NCBI GenBank assembly: GCA_012295275.1
Contig: CM022666.1
Span: forward strand, 11,505,077-11,569,076
Direction: 5' to 3'
Length of the DNA: 64,000 nt
Origin: Chrysomallon squamiferum
Lineage: Eukaryota > Mollusca > Gastropoda > Neomphalida > Peltospiridae
Under the pieces are notes generated by a model. The model had not been told where the DNA came from, searched no databases, and saw only the letters and a program-made list of their open reading frames with translations. The position numbers were made by a program, and so were the translations under genes. Shown in pieces: positions 23,760 through 36,345 of this stretch (position 1 is the stretch's first letter; every line of letters begins with the position of its first letter).

Positions 23760-24333
23760 TTAAATCTTGCACGATGGCCAATGTCTTTAAGTACGTCTGG
23801 GACAGTCTTGTCACGCCTGTCAGTGCACAGCTCTGACTGGAGTTTGTGGGTGTGGCATCTTACTTTGCTGGTGGCTCACCACGCAGGTCACGTTGTGGGG
23901 CAGTGGCAATCTGGGCCTGATCTTTCAGTATGCTGTCAGTGGTGCTCCAGATGCTAGGGTGTGCAATTAGCTTTGTTCCATCCTTCCTATATGTTGTTGA
24001 TCCCCAGTCAAGAGTAATGGAATTGACGCCTTATCGGTGATGGGTACATAGGAGGCATATGATGTATCCTAAGTGAAGGGATGGATACATCTGGGACTTG
24101 TGGAGGCTGAATTCGACGGAAGGTTCCGGACACACAGGTTTTGTCAACGTAGTCGCAGAGAGGTTCGAGTCCTTCTGATGTGTGCTCCCGTAGATATGTC
24201 TATTCCGATATCGAAACCCTACCCACAGAATGAATTTGTTTATCTGTACGGTTGCCGTTTGAAGTCTACCGACATCGTTGCGATGAAAGATATCACTGAC
24301 TTCAAAGACATCAACATCGAACACGTTTATTGA
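23760..24333. pseudogene. Degenerate coding-like patch, unassigned
   Basis: Composition here is clearly less AT-rich than the surroundings and short open segments occur in all frames. One plus-strand frame from about 23773 gives MANVFKYVWDSLVTPVSAQL, a stop, LEFVGVASYFAGG, then further stops. Another frame gives a final open run to a stop at about 24331. It could be a decayed gene copy or transposon fragment. A weak resemblance to the start of membrane-channel proteins was considered and is not strong enough to name. A dispersed repeat begins directly downstream. Confidence 0.3.
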
Positions 24334-24351
24334 ACACCTGATGATAAACCT

Positions 24352-24553
24352 GTTAGTTTAGTGTATTTCTTGTGTACATGGATATCGAAATACTCCCTCT
24401 TGCCTGGTAAAGTAGAAAATACGAAAAATAAATCATAAAAACCTATGAATACTGAATTAGGAAAAAGATGCCAGGAAATGGCCAGAACGCAGACCCCTCG
24501 CCCAATTTTGCCCCGCTCCGAACATCGACTAAGTGTTTTGTAAATAACTTTCA
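24352..24553 (+). repeat. Dispersed repeat, copy 1
   Basis: About 200 bp matching 41303-41515 in the same orientation. Shared blocks include GTGTATTTCTTGTG, CGAAATACTCCCTCTTGCCT, TAAAGTAGAAAATAC and AGGAAAAAGATG. The similarity starts abruptly at a TTAGTxTAGTGTA-like sequence. No terminal inverted repeat or coding frame is visible. It is probably an uncharacterised interspersed element. Confidence 0.8.
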
Positions 24554-25077
24554 AAACAATTAGAAAAAATTAGTCCATCAAAACTTTAAATATACAGCAT
24601 TCCATATAAGGACGCAATATATTTTTTTTTTTCATTTATTTGTTTGTTCACATGAAGATAGATGTTTCAGTGATATTAATGCTTTATGTTATAAAATGTA
24701 TGCTTAAAAAATGATAAAAGGTTTACATATGACCAGCATCTACTGATGGTGCCGTAAACTGCACGTTTCAATGCATGCGACGTCTTTGAGCTCGGTCAGA
24801 AACTCAGTGACAGAATTAAAAGGTTTCAGGATACTTCAGCTGTGTAATAAAATGAGCTTTTAGGTCCTACAAATAAAAAAAGAATCTAATAAAAAGTAGT
24901 TCCCGATGTTTCAACAATGAACGTCGGCGGACACAAAAGAATTTTTGCATCTAATAATTCCTGTTCCTCAGCCATCCTCACCAAACCGGAGAAACGCGAG
25001 CAGTGTTTGGTCCTTTCGCCGACAAAACTGACCTGGCGTATGAAGGCTTCAGTGCAACACGCAAATTCTGAAATTCA

Positions 25078-25079
<2 letters not shown>

Positions 25080-25139
<60 letters not shown>

Positions 25140-25360
25140 TATTACACAACATGAAGACACACACAATGACAACAAACACTTACAAACATACACACACACA
25201 CACAAACACACAAAACATTTTAATGAGCAGAAAAAATGTTTCAAAAAAAAAGAATCTAATAAAAAGTTAAAAAAATGCTTGTAATTACAGCTGCATTTTT
25301 TTTCTGAAAAAAAGAAAGAAAAAAAGAATAAACACACACACAACACACACAGACAAACAC

Positions 25361-25404
<44 letters not shown>

Positions 25405-25500
25405 AAAACATTTGAATGAGCAGAAAAAGTTTCAACCGTTAAAAAATGCTTGTAATTACAGCTGCATTTTTTCTGAAAAAAAGAAAGAAAAAAGAATAAA
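25080..25500. repeat. (CA)n-containing tandem duplication, about 180-bp unit
   Basis: CA tracts at 25080-25138, about 25190-25212 and 25365-25397 are followed by near-identical flanks. ATGCTTGTAATTACAGCTGC occurs near 25275 and near 25446, each followed by TTCTGAAAAAAAGAAAGAAA. The preceding AATGAGCAGAAAAA block is also duplicated. A partial third copy (AAAAAGAATCTAATAAAAAG) lies near 24881-24897. Confidence 0.85.
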
Positions 25501-28053
25501 TTCATAAACCTCTTAACATATGATCACAAAAAAATAAAATAAAAAATGACACGAATATTTTTAAACTGTTATTATTTCTTTTTATATTATTATTATTATC
25601 ATCATCATCGTCATTATTATTTATTTTGCTGCATTTTTTATTATTAATTAAAATTGAAATGCAAATAAAACGTGCATAACTTGGAAGTTAGCAAAATATA
25701 TTTAGAACATTTATCTAACTGTGTTGAATTTAAAAAAGAAAAAAGAAAAGAAGTGGGAGAGAGGGATATATTTTGACTCCATGTATCATTTAATAGAATG
25801 TAAATGTCCTGCTGGCTCGCATAATTTCACGATGGTATAATGAGTAGACATCTGCTGTTAACAGCTGCTGAAGCAGGAGAGAATTATCACAAATTACTCT
25901 CTAATTAGTTATATTATTTTTAATAAACAAACAAGCAGAGGACGTTTTAGACGAATTATAAAAATGTTTTAATACATAGATTAACGACTATAAAATGTGT
26001 ACATAGGTCAGCATGCATTATTTTTATTATTATTATTACTGAATATTTTATATGCATTTTTATTGAATATAATAGAAATTTCTTTACTGAGCATATTAAA
26101 GATATTTTCTTTTTGGGATAGTGAGTAGGTTAGACGAGTAGAGTTCAAATTAAATATTAAATAATTTAGCCTCATTTGGAAAGTTTTCTTCTCGTCCCAG
26201 ACGAAAACCTGAAATCCAATCTGAAATTCAGTGGTTAAATTTCTGAAAGGCTTATGGCAAGCCCACTGAAAACCCCCTCACAACACTGAATTTAAAGAAT
26301 AACAAATCTAATGATAAACTAAATTATTTCACAATAGCTGTGTGTATTTAGTAATACATCGATTACTGTATCTGTTCAGACGTTTATTGTAAAACAGGAT
26401 ATCTACATTAAGGTTAATTGTAGGCTTACACTTAACACATTTATTGATTTCTGGAGTGTAATTTATTTCCATTAATTCATTGTTTCTTCTTTGAAAAGAA
26501 TAAAATGTTGCTTTCAGTTTATTTATGTTTATTTCCGACTAATTTAATAAGCTAAGGTTCTTCTGATCAGGTAATCTTTACATTGTAGGATACAAAATAT
26601 CTAATCAGCTCAAAAACAGATTGGTGAATTATTCCCAAACTCAACTATTTCTGTCATATATCTAATAATTATACAGGTAAAACAAATATTTTTTACTCTT
26701 ACAGTCTGTAAGATTTTTTTTTAAATTTAATCATAAGCTGTTCGAAATCCATTCTTTGTTTCATTTAAATAAGATACGATTTTCAATTATAAAATGTTTG
26801 GTTAGGAAAGAAAAATAAGCCAGTGGTTTCACCCGAGGGATGGCTTCTTTATTTCAAACCATTACACCATTAGTTGCACTTACCAGACGCCCCAAGATAA
26901 CAACGAAGCCTTAATAATGACAAATATAGATATGCAGAACATCAAAGAAAACCCACCGCTTCTTTTAACACAACTGTCTGTCACATCAAGTGTTCTTTCT
27001 TCTAAAACAAACAAACAAACAAATAAATAAAATTTAAAAATTATGCCACAACAGAAACATACATGAGTTTAACGTTTTCTTATGCTCCCATTGTTTTGAT
27101 ATTTTTTTGTTGTTTTGTTTGCTGTTGGTTTTGTTTGTTGTTTTTTCTTCATTGTTTGTTTATTATTATTAATCTGTTTTAGTAATGTTTTCATATTTAA
27201 TATAATTTTATTTCAACAGTTATTTAAACACAGTTCAGAAATATTTATTTTTTAATTTAATTTTATTAAAATAATCATAAAAATTAAAAACTTCAAATAC
27301 ATTTATGAAGACAAAATGAAATATTCTAACATTTAATAATAAATAAATAAATAAATATGTACTTAGCTTTTATTCACTTTTATTAAAATAGTCATAAAAA
27401 AATAAAAACCTTCAATATGATGACAAAATAAAATTATCAAAGAGTTACAAAAATATAATTAGACAGAGATTTAGCCAGTTATCCTTAGTAAAACCTTTGA
27501 AAATTCAACATTCATTCTTTGAAATGTTTGTTTACAGATAAAATTTATACTTTATTACCTTTTTTATTTATTTATTATTATTACCTTTTTTTTTTTTTTT
27601 TTTTTTTGGATTGTACGGATTTTTAAAATAATTTTTTACATCCATTTTAAGATGGAAGCTGATTGTAACACGTAGTTCCTATCTTGAATGTGAATAAAAC
27701 TATATTATGTAGCGGATATTCAATCTGATCTCTGAATTTATAATGCTTTCTTAAAGGATGCTGACAATCAATAGTGAAACTTGAAAGATTTAATTTTAGG
27801 AATTGAAAAGATAGATATCTGAAAGAAAATGCTGATCACAGATTACGGAAATGTTTATCATGATCCAGCTGAATCTTCCCACGGTTCTGTCACTGCTCCT
27901 CACATTTTATTTGATTATTTTTTTACAAAATGTTTTCTTGTATGTCTTCCATTGCTAATAGCTATAGCAGTTTCCGAGAAAAAGGATTTTCGTTTCAGAA
28001 TGTGATAATTTTTTTACACGAAAGCATAAAAGTACGAATCCCCAAAGCCGTTT

Positions 28054-28056
<3 letters not shown>
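25501..28056. other. Intergenic, nothing recognised
   Basis: AT-rich sequence with short homopolymers (poly-T near 27586-27607) and no open frame with coding character. No repeated unit or inverted repeat was noticed. Confidence 0.5.

Positions 28057-28141
<85 letters not shown>
28057..28141. repeat. (CT)n microsatellite, about 85 bp
   Basis: Uninterrupted TC dinucleotides. Confidence 0.97.
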
Positions 28142-28144
<3 letters not shown>

Positions 28145-28700
28145 TTTTTATTTTATTTTATTTGTTTTTATTTAATTTTAATTTCAGAAAAGAGAACGAA
28201 AACATAATTTCACCTAACTAGATTTTGATGACAAAGAGATTAAAAATGCCTTATGATTTTTTTTTTTTTGCAACAGCAATTAATGTAAATGAAAGCATTT
28301 ATTATTTTTATTTTTTTTTCGTGATATAATTAATGTAAACAAATTTTTATGACTATAACTTTTAGCGAAAAAGTCAATTGCACTATTAAAAAACAGTTCC
28401 CATGATAATAATCTTTCTTACATGAAACTTGGTTTCCAAGTGGCGTAATGAAACATTTCATAAAGTACAGAAAATTATTTTTAAAATGAATGTACTGATC
28501 TGCCACAACAACTGTCACTGGAGATAGAACTGACTGTATCAACATCCGGGTACGTCTTCGATAAATCTGTATATAAGTATACATGTATGTGTGTATGAAT
28601 ACATATGATAATTATTATTATTATTATTATTATTATCATCATTATTATTATTTTTATTTATTTATTTTTTATTTATTTTTTTTTTATTTATTTATTTATT

Positions 28701-28739
<39 letters not shown>

Positions 28740-30060
28740 GTTATTTCTGAGACATTATTATTCTAATTGCTCTAGATCTTATAGATAAAAGATCTGCCTG
28801 AAACATAAAAAATGTATTTTGATGAAGGAAAGAAAAATAAAAATAAATGTTAAAAAACTATTTACATAAAAATTGATAGGAACTGAAGTATTTCCTTTAA
28901 AAACTTGTATTTAGAGTATTATTGTTATATAATGTAAAGGCGATAAGATATGAAATATACTTTTTATTTTGTGAATCTGAATGCCAAGGTTCCATTGTCA
29001 GATTAGTTAATTAATTAATTACATTTTTCACACTTTTCACCGCACTTTATAACTGAAAAACACATATATACACAAAATCCAGACCCAAAACAACAACAAA
29101 AACTAAATTATAATAATGATTATTGTTGTGACAAGCATTTCACGGTTGCACTTACTTCGATCTTTATCAGTTTCGTATTAAACTCTGATGTGATTAGTTG
29201 TGAAAGAAGCTACATTTCCTCCACAAAGTTGACACCTGCGGAACCTGCATACCAAGTTTCCTTGATTGTCTCTTGACGATCATACTGACAACAGCTTTAT
29301 ATAAAATCAAATTTCCTGCTAACACCGTACCTTTATTAAAACATTCTCCCGCTAGAGCAAAGCCTTAATTGCATTTATGAAAAATCAAAAATCAAAATTG
29401 CTTTGACGACTTGCATTGAGGGCAGTCACATAATTAGTCGTTGTTTTTGAGTGGGAACGTATTGCAACTGAGTAGCAGCGCTTTGATTTATTACAAGCCG
29501 AGATATTTGATATCCTGTTTTAAAGAATTCAGTGTCCATTGCTATTACATGCACAGTGGATTAATATTTTACTGTCACAGTAGAGTAGTAACATTAAAAT
29601 CACAGCTGTGGGGACAGATTAAAACTGTCAACGATAATATATATATATATTATCGTTATATATATTATAAAAAATGCTACAATTAATCATTTATCGAGCT
29701 AAGAATTTAACCTGTGTCAAAACACAACTATGTGGCAATAGTCTGTGACATTCCATAATTTAATTTAAAAAAAAAAATAATTTACTTATTTCAAGTATGA
29801 AACAAAATACAATTATTTTGCTTTTCGGAATAAATCTGTAGCAACTGAAAAGTGCATGGACATTTTTGCATTTTCCGCTTTACACGAAGTTCCGCACCTG
29901 ACCAGAGGCTGTAGACAGCACTATTCAACCCAGTGGTACAGAATTACCGATGACAATTGTAACCAGATACGAAAGGAAATCTAATTTATTTTACTGAGAA
30001 AAGTAATTGTGTTTCGGCAGCTTATTATCATGATTTCTTTTTATCAGCTTTTATCTTACC
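28142..30060. other. Intergenic with ATT/ATTT simple repeats
   Basis: ATT and ATTT repeats occupy about 28612-28740. A 28-bp perfect palindrome, AACGATA to TATCGTT around an AT core, lies at 29630-29657. No gene is supported. Confidence 0.5.
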
Positions 30061-30212
30061 TTCCGGCTCTGCTTTTTCGACTTTTCTTAGTAACCATCGT
30101 ACTTACAGTTTGGTAATACTTTTTAGGTGGAATATTGTTATATATCATTCATTTTATTTATTTATTTATTATTATTATATTTTTGTTATTTATTTATTTA
30201 TTTGGGTTTAAA

Positions 30213-30289
<77 letters not shown>

Positions 30290-30418
30290 GTTGGAAAAGA
30301 TCTAGGATTTTAAACAACACCAACGTATTGAAAATGATTTTACGACATCCTACCAAACAGACGTTACCAAACTAAATCTACGATGGTTACTAAGCAAAGT
30401 GGAAAAAGCAGAGCCGGG
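30061..30418. mobile_element. Putative MITE-like element: about 57-bp imperfect inverted repeats around a (GA)n core
   Basis: The left arm 30061-30117 and right arm 30363-30418 are near reverse complements. The arms share CCGGCTCTGCTTTTT, CTTAGTAACCATCGTA and AGTTTGGTAA, with about 80% identity by eye. The internal 245 bp hold AT-rich sequence and a 70-bp GA tract (30216-30285). There is no transposase frame. I could not identify a convincing target-site duplication, so a fold-back duplication unrelated to transposition is also possible. Confidence 0.55.
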
Positions 30419-31414
30419 AGGAGGAGAGAGTGAAAACGCGAGAGAGACAGAGAGAGTGTATTCTTTTCGATCATTTATTCCATCGACCAAACGTTGCAAA
30501 CAATTTACTAATTAGCGCCTTCTAGCTAAAGACGGTCATTTCGGTCCAACTACACCTACGGGCAGCCAATAAACTAATAGGGTGGTCTCCCCTTTCGAAT
30601 GATTGTTTCCATTAATCGGTTTAATTTGAACCATGTTTCAACATTTCCACAGATTTCCGCTGGCACCGAAATAATGGTTATATCCAAAAGACAAAAGAAC
30701 CCAGTAGTTCAGACCGAAAACAATAAATCTGAACATCAAATTTTGAACTTAATCAGATTATGTTTTTTTCTGATTTTTTTTTTACTGAACGAGTGTGTAT
30801 GCATGGTGTATTTATTTCTGCTAATGTGATATGTTCAAATTTTATTTCAGTTTATTCTGCAGACATTAATTTATTTATATAGACATCGATAAAATCCACA
30901 TACCGATGTTTAAACAAACAATTTTGAACAGTTATTTATTCATTTATTTCTGTTTTATGTTTTTAAATTTTAAATTATTTTTCAATAACATGTCAATATG
31001 ACATTAAAAGCCAAAATTATAAAGAAAAATTTCTTCTCAAGACGGCAGTTTTCCTAATAAAAAAATGAGACATGTTTAGTTGATTTTGTATTAAATAGTG
31101 TGTATATACATCTGGAACTAATCTAGAGAGAGGGTTCAAGGCATCTGGACCACCCTCAAACTTGAGAAGTGCCCCATTTATTTAGGATTTTAATGGGTGT
31201 TTTTTTGAATTTCTATCTGTAGGATATATCTGCCAGCTTCCCTGTTGTAGCACTATTATATTATGAATTATGTGAACTGTGTGTAATTTTTCACTAGTCT
31301 AGTTTTCATAATGTTATGATGCCTTTTTTTTAATGGAACTCCCTTATCAGAAAAGCTGGATCCACCCACGTTTATAGAAAAAGAGGGAGAGAGTGTGTTT
31401 GCAGACACATCATC

Positions 31415-31454
<40 letters not shown>

Positions 31455-31560
31455 GGTAACTTATTTAATGCCAAAAAAGCAAATTAAGTAAAGAAAAATT
31501 CAGTGGTTTCTTGATACCAGTCCCTTTGGATCAGCCTGGGAATAATAAATAATAACTAAA
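30419..31560. other. Intergenic, nothing recognised beyond an AAT tract
   Basis: The 200 bases after the inverted repeat are less AT-rich. An (AAT)n tract lies at 31409-31453. Open frames here look random. Confidence 0.45.
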
Positions 31561-31569
31561 ACAGTTGCA

Positions 31570-31916
31570 AATGGTCAAAACTGTAAAAGTAAGTGTTATG
31601 TTTTAGTACCAAGTAACTTGGTCAATACAAATAAACTATAAAAGTAAGTGTTATGTCTTAGTACCAGTGTAACTTGGTCAATACAAATAAACTGTAAAAG
31701 TAAGTGTTATGTCTTAGTACCAGTGTAACTTGGTCAATACAAATAAACTGTAAGAGTAAGTGTTATGTCTTAGTACCAAGTAACTTGGTCAATACAAATA
31801 AACTGTAAAAGTAAGTGTTATGTCTTAGTACCAAGTAACTTGGTCAATACAAATAAACTGTAAAAGTAAGTGTTATGTCTTAGTACCAGTGTAACTTGGT
31901 CAATACAAATAAACTG
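31570..31916. repeat. 55-57-bp tandem repeat, about 6 copies
   Basis: Unit contains AAACTGTAAAAGTAAGTGTT, ATGTCTTAGTACCA and AACTTGGTCAATACAAAT. Two length variants alternate: ACCAAGTAACTT (55 bp) and ACCAGTGTAACTT (57 bp). Copies are highly similar, indicating recent expansion. Confidence 0.95.
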
Positions 31917-34900
31917 TAATTTTGGAATAATTTTGTTTTTATTATTTCTGCTATGTTGAAATGACTCCTTGTTTGCAGGCAAAAAAAAAAATAATAATAA
32001 TAAAAAAATATATAAAAAAATATATAAATAAAAAGAAGTAACAAATAAACAACAAAACATAAGCAGAAAAGAAATCAGTGCAGTTGTTCATTGTAACATG
32101 TCCATCCCTCTTCAGCTGATATTATTATTATTCTAATTAAGCATAAATCAGCAAACATTTTGCAAATCTGTAAAGAAAATTATTGGTTATAGGGAGCTCT
32201 CTGTAAATAACAAGATCTGAAGTAAATAAAATACTATTTTATTTATTATTTATTCCGTATGCTGGAGACAATTCATACTTTGAGAATAAATGTATGTATT
32301 TGTATTTAACAAAAAAAATAGTTTCCAGTACTGGAATTCATTTTTTTTGGGGGGACACCACCATCAGATTAGCATTTCAACTAAACTTGTTAAATCTTAC
32401 TAATTTAGCAATTTCCCATAGGATACTTTATGATGTCCTTTCCCCAGACATGATTTGTAGCCGACCACAGTGAAACAGACGTTTGACTTAATAATTGCAC
32501 TGGGACGTTTACCCGTGTTAAAACTGGTCTGCAGGTCAGACTCACAGGCTGTGTTGTCTGTGAAGGTATCAGATTATTTAGTACCAGGAATTTCTTATTC
32601 AATCAAATTCAGATTTTTGGCCCAGCCTGTAGGTTACTTACAGCTTCAAACAGAATAAATTTCTAAACAAACTCAGCTTTTCTAATTGTTTTTGGCGTTA
32701 CTGGAATCAAAGCAAACTTCAAGGAAAGAAAATTCAATGTTTCATTGAGTATCTCAGTAATAGTTCACAGGTAGTTGTAAAAGTATGTAAGAACAGTGTT
32801 GTAAAACTTATCTTTGAAAGAGTCAGAAGTGATAATTGTAAGTACAATTGAGAAAATGTTATACGTTTGATGACTTCATTTTCATTTAGAGAAATCCAGT
32901 AATACTTCACCATAAATCATTTAAGAAAAAAGTATTATAATGACTTTACTGATAATAATTTATCATTGTTTCAAGCAAAAAATTAAATTAGTTTATAGAT
33001 GAAAAGTTTATTTCATATGTAATACTGATAAATATAAATTTAAAAAAAAAAAAAAAAAAATCAGTTCACACACATACAGCTTATTAATAAATTCCAAGAT
33101 GTCTTGTATTACCATAAAACTCAAAAATCTTCCTTGAATTCTTTATTAATAATTTTAAAGATGATTTCACATTCAAATGAAATTGTACATAAAAATTAAA
33201 ATTTATGTATATATTAAAGTAGAGAAAATTTGTTCAGTTACATAAACCTTACTGTATTTGCCAGATGTTTCATTACTGCATTTTCAGAACACTCATATGA
33301 TTGGTACCGTGGTACTCTAGTCTGCCAAAATATATATTAACATACAGCATCATGCATTATCATAGCACAATAACCTGAGATATTTTTACTTAAATATTTT
33401 TACTGAATAAATTAATGAATAATTTAATAACAACAAATAAATAAATATTGAAGTTACTAGGTGTTATATTTTATTAACAGTTAATCAAAATTTAATCTGA
33501 CCTTATTTTTTTTGGTGTTCTCTTATTGAATTACTACTTCGATGAATAATAAGTAAAAATAATTTTTTTTTTAGGCTTATGTACGAATCAACTGATATAG
33601 AGATTCTAGAATCTTATGGGGTAAATGATGTATATATATATATATATATATACATTTTGATACATGCACAGACAATACAACAATTTTAATAAAACATCTG
33701 TATTATAAATTTAATAAGCACTAATTGTCTAAATACAATACACATATTAACAGTTTCCTGATATATACAAATATAACACAATTACAAGTTTATGAATCAG
33801 CTTGAGGATGTATTACTGCTGAATTTATATAATATTATTATTACTAGTTTACTTGTTTGTCTAATTCTGACAGTTTGCTCATGTTTAAATGTCTTTTTGA
33901 TTCATTCTGACTCATGTGGTTGCAACTAAATGAATAGATGCACAAACAATATGTATTCCAGAAATAGAAGTATATACACACTGCTGGGGTATTATGAAAT
34001 AACCTTTTGAAAAAGGAAAACATAAAACAGCTTCACAAAAATGATACCTGATGTGCTTATTATGAAAATGTAAGTGGAAACAAGATATAAACATATTTAT
34101 ATACAGACATGTAAAGTTATAAACTAGTTATTTCAAACTGAAGTGAAATAATATAATTTTAATACAAGTATATTTATTTCTTTATAAAGACAAAAATATA
34201 AATTACTACTGGCAAGTAGAAACCATGTGCTTAATAAACAGCTACCTACAAGCTAATTATTTAGCTCTGTATTTGTATGTACTATTATTACTGGTTGTAA
34301 GTGAATAAATTATGCTTCCTTCACACTTTCATCAGCTGACAAATACTCAGATTTGATTAAAAAACATTTAAAAATAAAACAATCAATACATACATATTTA
34401 TATACAAACATTACACACACACATAGAAATAATACTAATGAGGTAGAAATTGTCTGAGAAAATAATGTTCTTAAAATTGATTCTGTTTTTAAAAAGATAG
34501 TTAAATTGCAAACTACTAATACAAGAATATCATATATTGTTTTAAAACTAATTATAGAAAGGTTTAAAAACTGTTGCTTTTGCTAAAATACTGATTTCTG
34601 CCAAAATAAAATTAAATAAAAAATATATATTTTGGAAATATGTATTTATTAATATTTCTTTTCTTTTTTCTTTTTTTTGGGAATTATTAGACACAATTAA
34701 CTTTATAGAATATTTGTTGATATTAAATATGACATTCTGACACAACACTGTTACCTTTGTTATTTCTTTAATCACAGTACATATCTAAACTATGTTTTGA
34801 AGTGTATGTGTTCTTTTCTCTGTTACAGTTGTCTGTTCTTTCATAATGATTTTAAAATTATAATGTATTCTGTCACAAATTATAAACATAACTGTAATTT

Positions 34901-35357
34901 TGAACACCATATTTGATCTGTTAAAGTAATCGCCCAGTAGATCATTATTCATTTTGCAGAACTGAAAAACAAAACATAAACATGTTACTATTATATTCTA
35001 TAAAGTTTATTGTAAAAGGGGAAATGTATACAAGATTTCCAAGATGGATTTTTTTTTTTAATATGGGAATCATCTACAAGAGCTTAGGTAATCTGCATTT
35101 ATTTTGAAATCTTTATATCAGTGATGGAATAAGGTATTGTACCTAGATCTAATCAATTATTGTTGAACTATGTTATTATTTTCATAAGATAAATAATTAC
35201 ATACAACTTTGTTTTTATTTAGTTAAGATAAATATTTTTTTTATAACTTTGTTGTTACTTTGAAAAAGATATATCATTATTACTGAACTTTGTTATCTCC
35301 TTGTTAAGTAAATCATTATTTGTAACTTTATTATTACCTAAATGAGATAGATTATTG
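31917..35357. other. Intergenic, downstream of the two-TM gene; no gene recognised
   Basis: AT-rich with a TA run at 33632-33652 and poly-A near 33043-33060. A somewhat GC-richer patch at 32440-32640 has short opposing open frames but no recognisable protein. The end nearest 35357 should hold the 3' UTR of the minus-strand gene; a minus-strand AATAAA lies at about 35329-35334. Confidence 0.45.
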
Positions 35358-36344
35358 TTAAAGTTCATCTGCATCATTCATCTTTGCATATCCGTGAGAT
35401 GGTGTTTGGTCTGATTCTGCATTTCTTTGAGACTGTTTGCGCCGAAGTCGCAGTTCACAAAGCATCAGCACTGTGAGCAGTGAGATGATGACAAACGCTG
35501 GGACAAGCAGAAACACAGCCACCCACAGAACAACTCTGGCCTCGCACTGTATTTTGAAAAAAGCATCCTGGACTGTTGGGTTATCAGTTATTTCCACAAT
35601 TACATCCCGGTCACTGTTGTAATCAAGATGAAGAAAACACTGAGTGACATCCAGGCACTTGCTGACTGCATTGTTAGTGTCGTACCGCGTCTTCACAACA
35701 ACTGAACTTGTAGTCACGTACACCTTTTTACCAACAAGGCTGGCATCTCTTCTTGCCAGAACAACAGAATAGGTGTCTGTTTCTGTGACAGTGTAATTAA
35801 AGACATTTGTCTTTTTTGTTTTGCACCACTCTGTGACAGGTAACTGTTTTGTGATGCATGTTTTACAGTTCATGTTATTTTCCCATGTCTGGAAAGCTCC
35901 ACCTCGAAAGAGCAGAATTTCTGATGACACATTTTCAATTCGATCCAGACTGTTTCTACAACTGGTGACACTAATAGTAGATCCTTCCAGCAGGAGCAGT
36001 GAGTAGGAGTTGTCCTTCGCTCCAGCTTCTACATCATTCATATTTACATATTTAACTGTGTGGTTGTAAGAATCAATTACTGGAGTGGAATGTGCTAAAA
36101 GGTAAACATTAAGAGTAGAAGTTTCATCTGCTTCTACTTTAAATGCATTACACCAGACAGTGGACAAGTCACTGGCTATGTTGTTGATGGACACCATGTC
36201 AGTGGGGTGATACCAGAAAGTGCTGCCCTTGTACTTCACTTGGTGTAGATAGATAGCTACGCCACCAAACACCATCACTGTCACCAGAATGAAATTAGTC
36301 AGCAAGGCACATACTCCAAAACGTTGCTTATTTTGTGCAGGCAT
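35358..36344 (-). CDS. Two-transmembrane protein with a cysteine-containing ectodomain, function unknown
   Basis: An uninterrupted 328-residue frame. I start at the ATG at 36344 (MPAQNKQRFG) because a 3' splice site (TTTTTTTAACAG) lies directly upstream and the 19 extra upstream codons look intronic. A membrane segment at about 12-33 follows a short basic N-terminus. An ectodomain of about 235 residues carries cysteines at 65, 129, 160, 163, 174, 230, 236 and 267, and sequons at N94, N138 and N183. A second membrane segment at about 270-296 is followed by a basic stop-transfer (RLRRK) and a 25-residue hydrophilic tail. Positive charges suggest both ends are cytosolic. I do not recognise the family. 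The absence of introns within the frame and the clean coding pattern support a real gene. Confidence 0.8.
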   Translation of the reverse strand: MPAQNKQRFGVCALLTNFILVTVMVFGGVAIYLHQVKYKGSTFWYHPTDMVSINNIASDLSTVWCNAFKVEADETSTLNVYLLAHSTPVIDSYNHTVKYVNMNDVEAGAKDNSYSLLLLEGSTISVTSCRNSLDRIENVSSEILLFRGGAFQTWENNMNCKTCITKQLPVTEWCKTKKTNVFNYTVTETDTYSVVLARRDASLVGKKVYVTTSSVVVKTRYDTNNAVSKCLDVTQCFLHLDYNSDRDVIVEITDNPTVQDAFFKIQCEARVVLWVAVFLLVPAFVIISLLTVLMLCELRLRRKQSQRNAESDQTPSHGYAKMNDADEL

Positions 36345-36345
36345 A

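Noticed and set aside
24160-24175. GGTTCGAGTCC, a match to the tRNA B box
   Set aside because: No A box, no cloverleaf and no acceptor stem could be drawn around it; probably chance within the degenerate patch.
23760-24333. Aquaporin-like pseudogene
   Set aside because: LEFVGV and nearby residues are suggestive of a channel N-terminus, but no NPA motif appears in any frame.
24978-25505. 175-codon minus-strand frame rich in Cys-Val
   Set aside because: It is a translation of the CA tracts and homopolymers, with no domain.
35358-35372. C-terminal ADEL of the two-TM protein as an ER-retrieval signal
   Set aside because: Charge distribution places the C-terminus in the cytosol, where a KDEL-like signal would not act.
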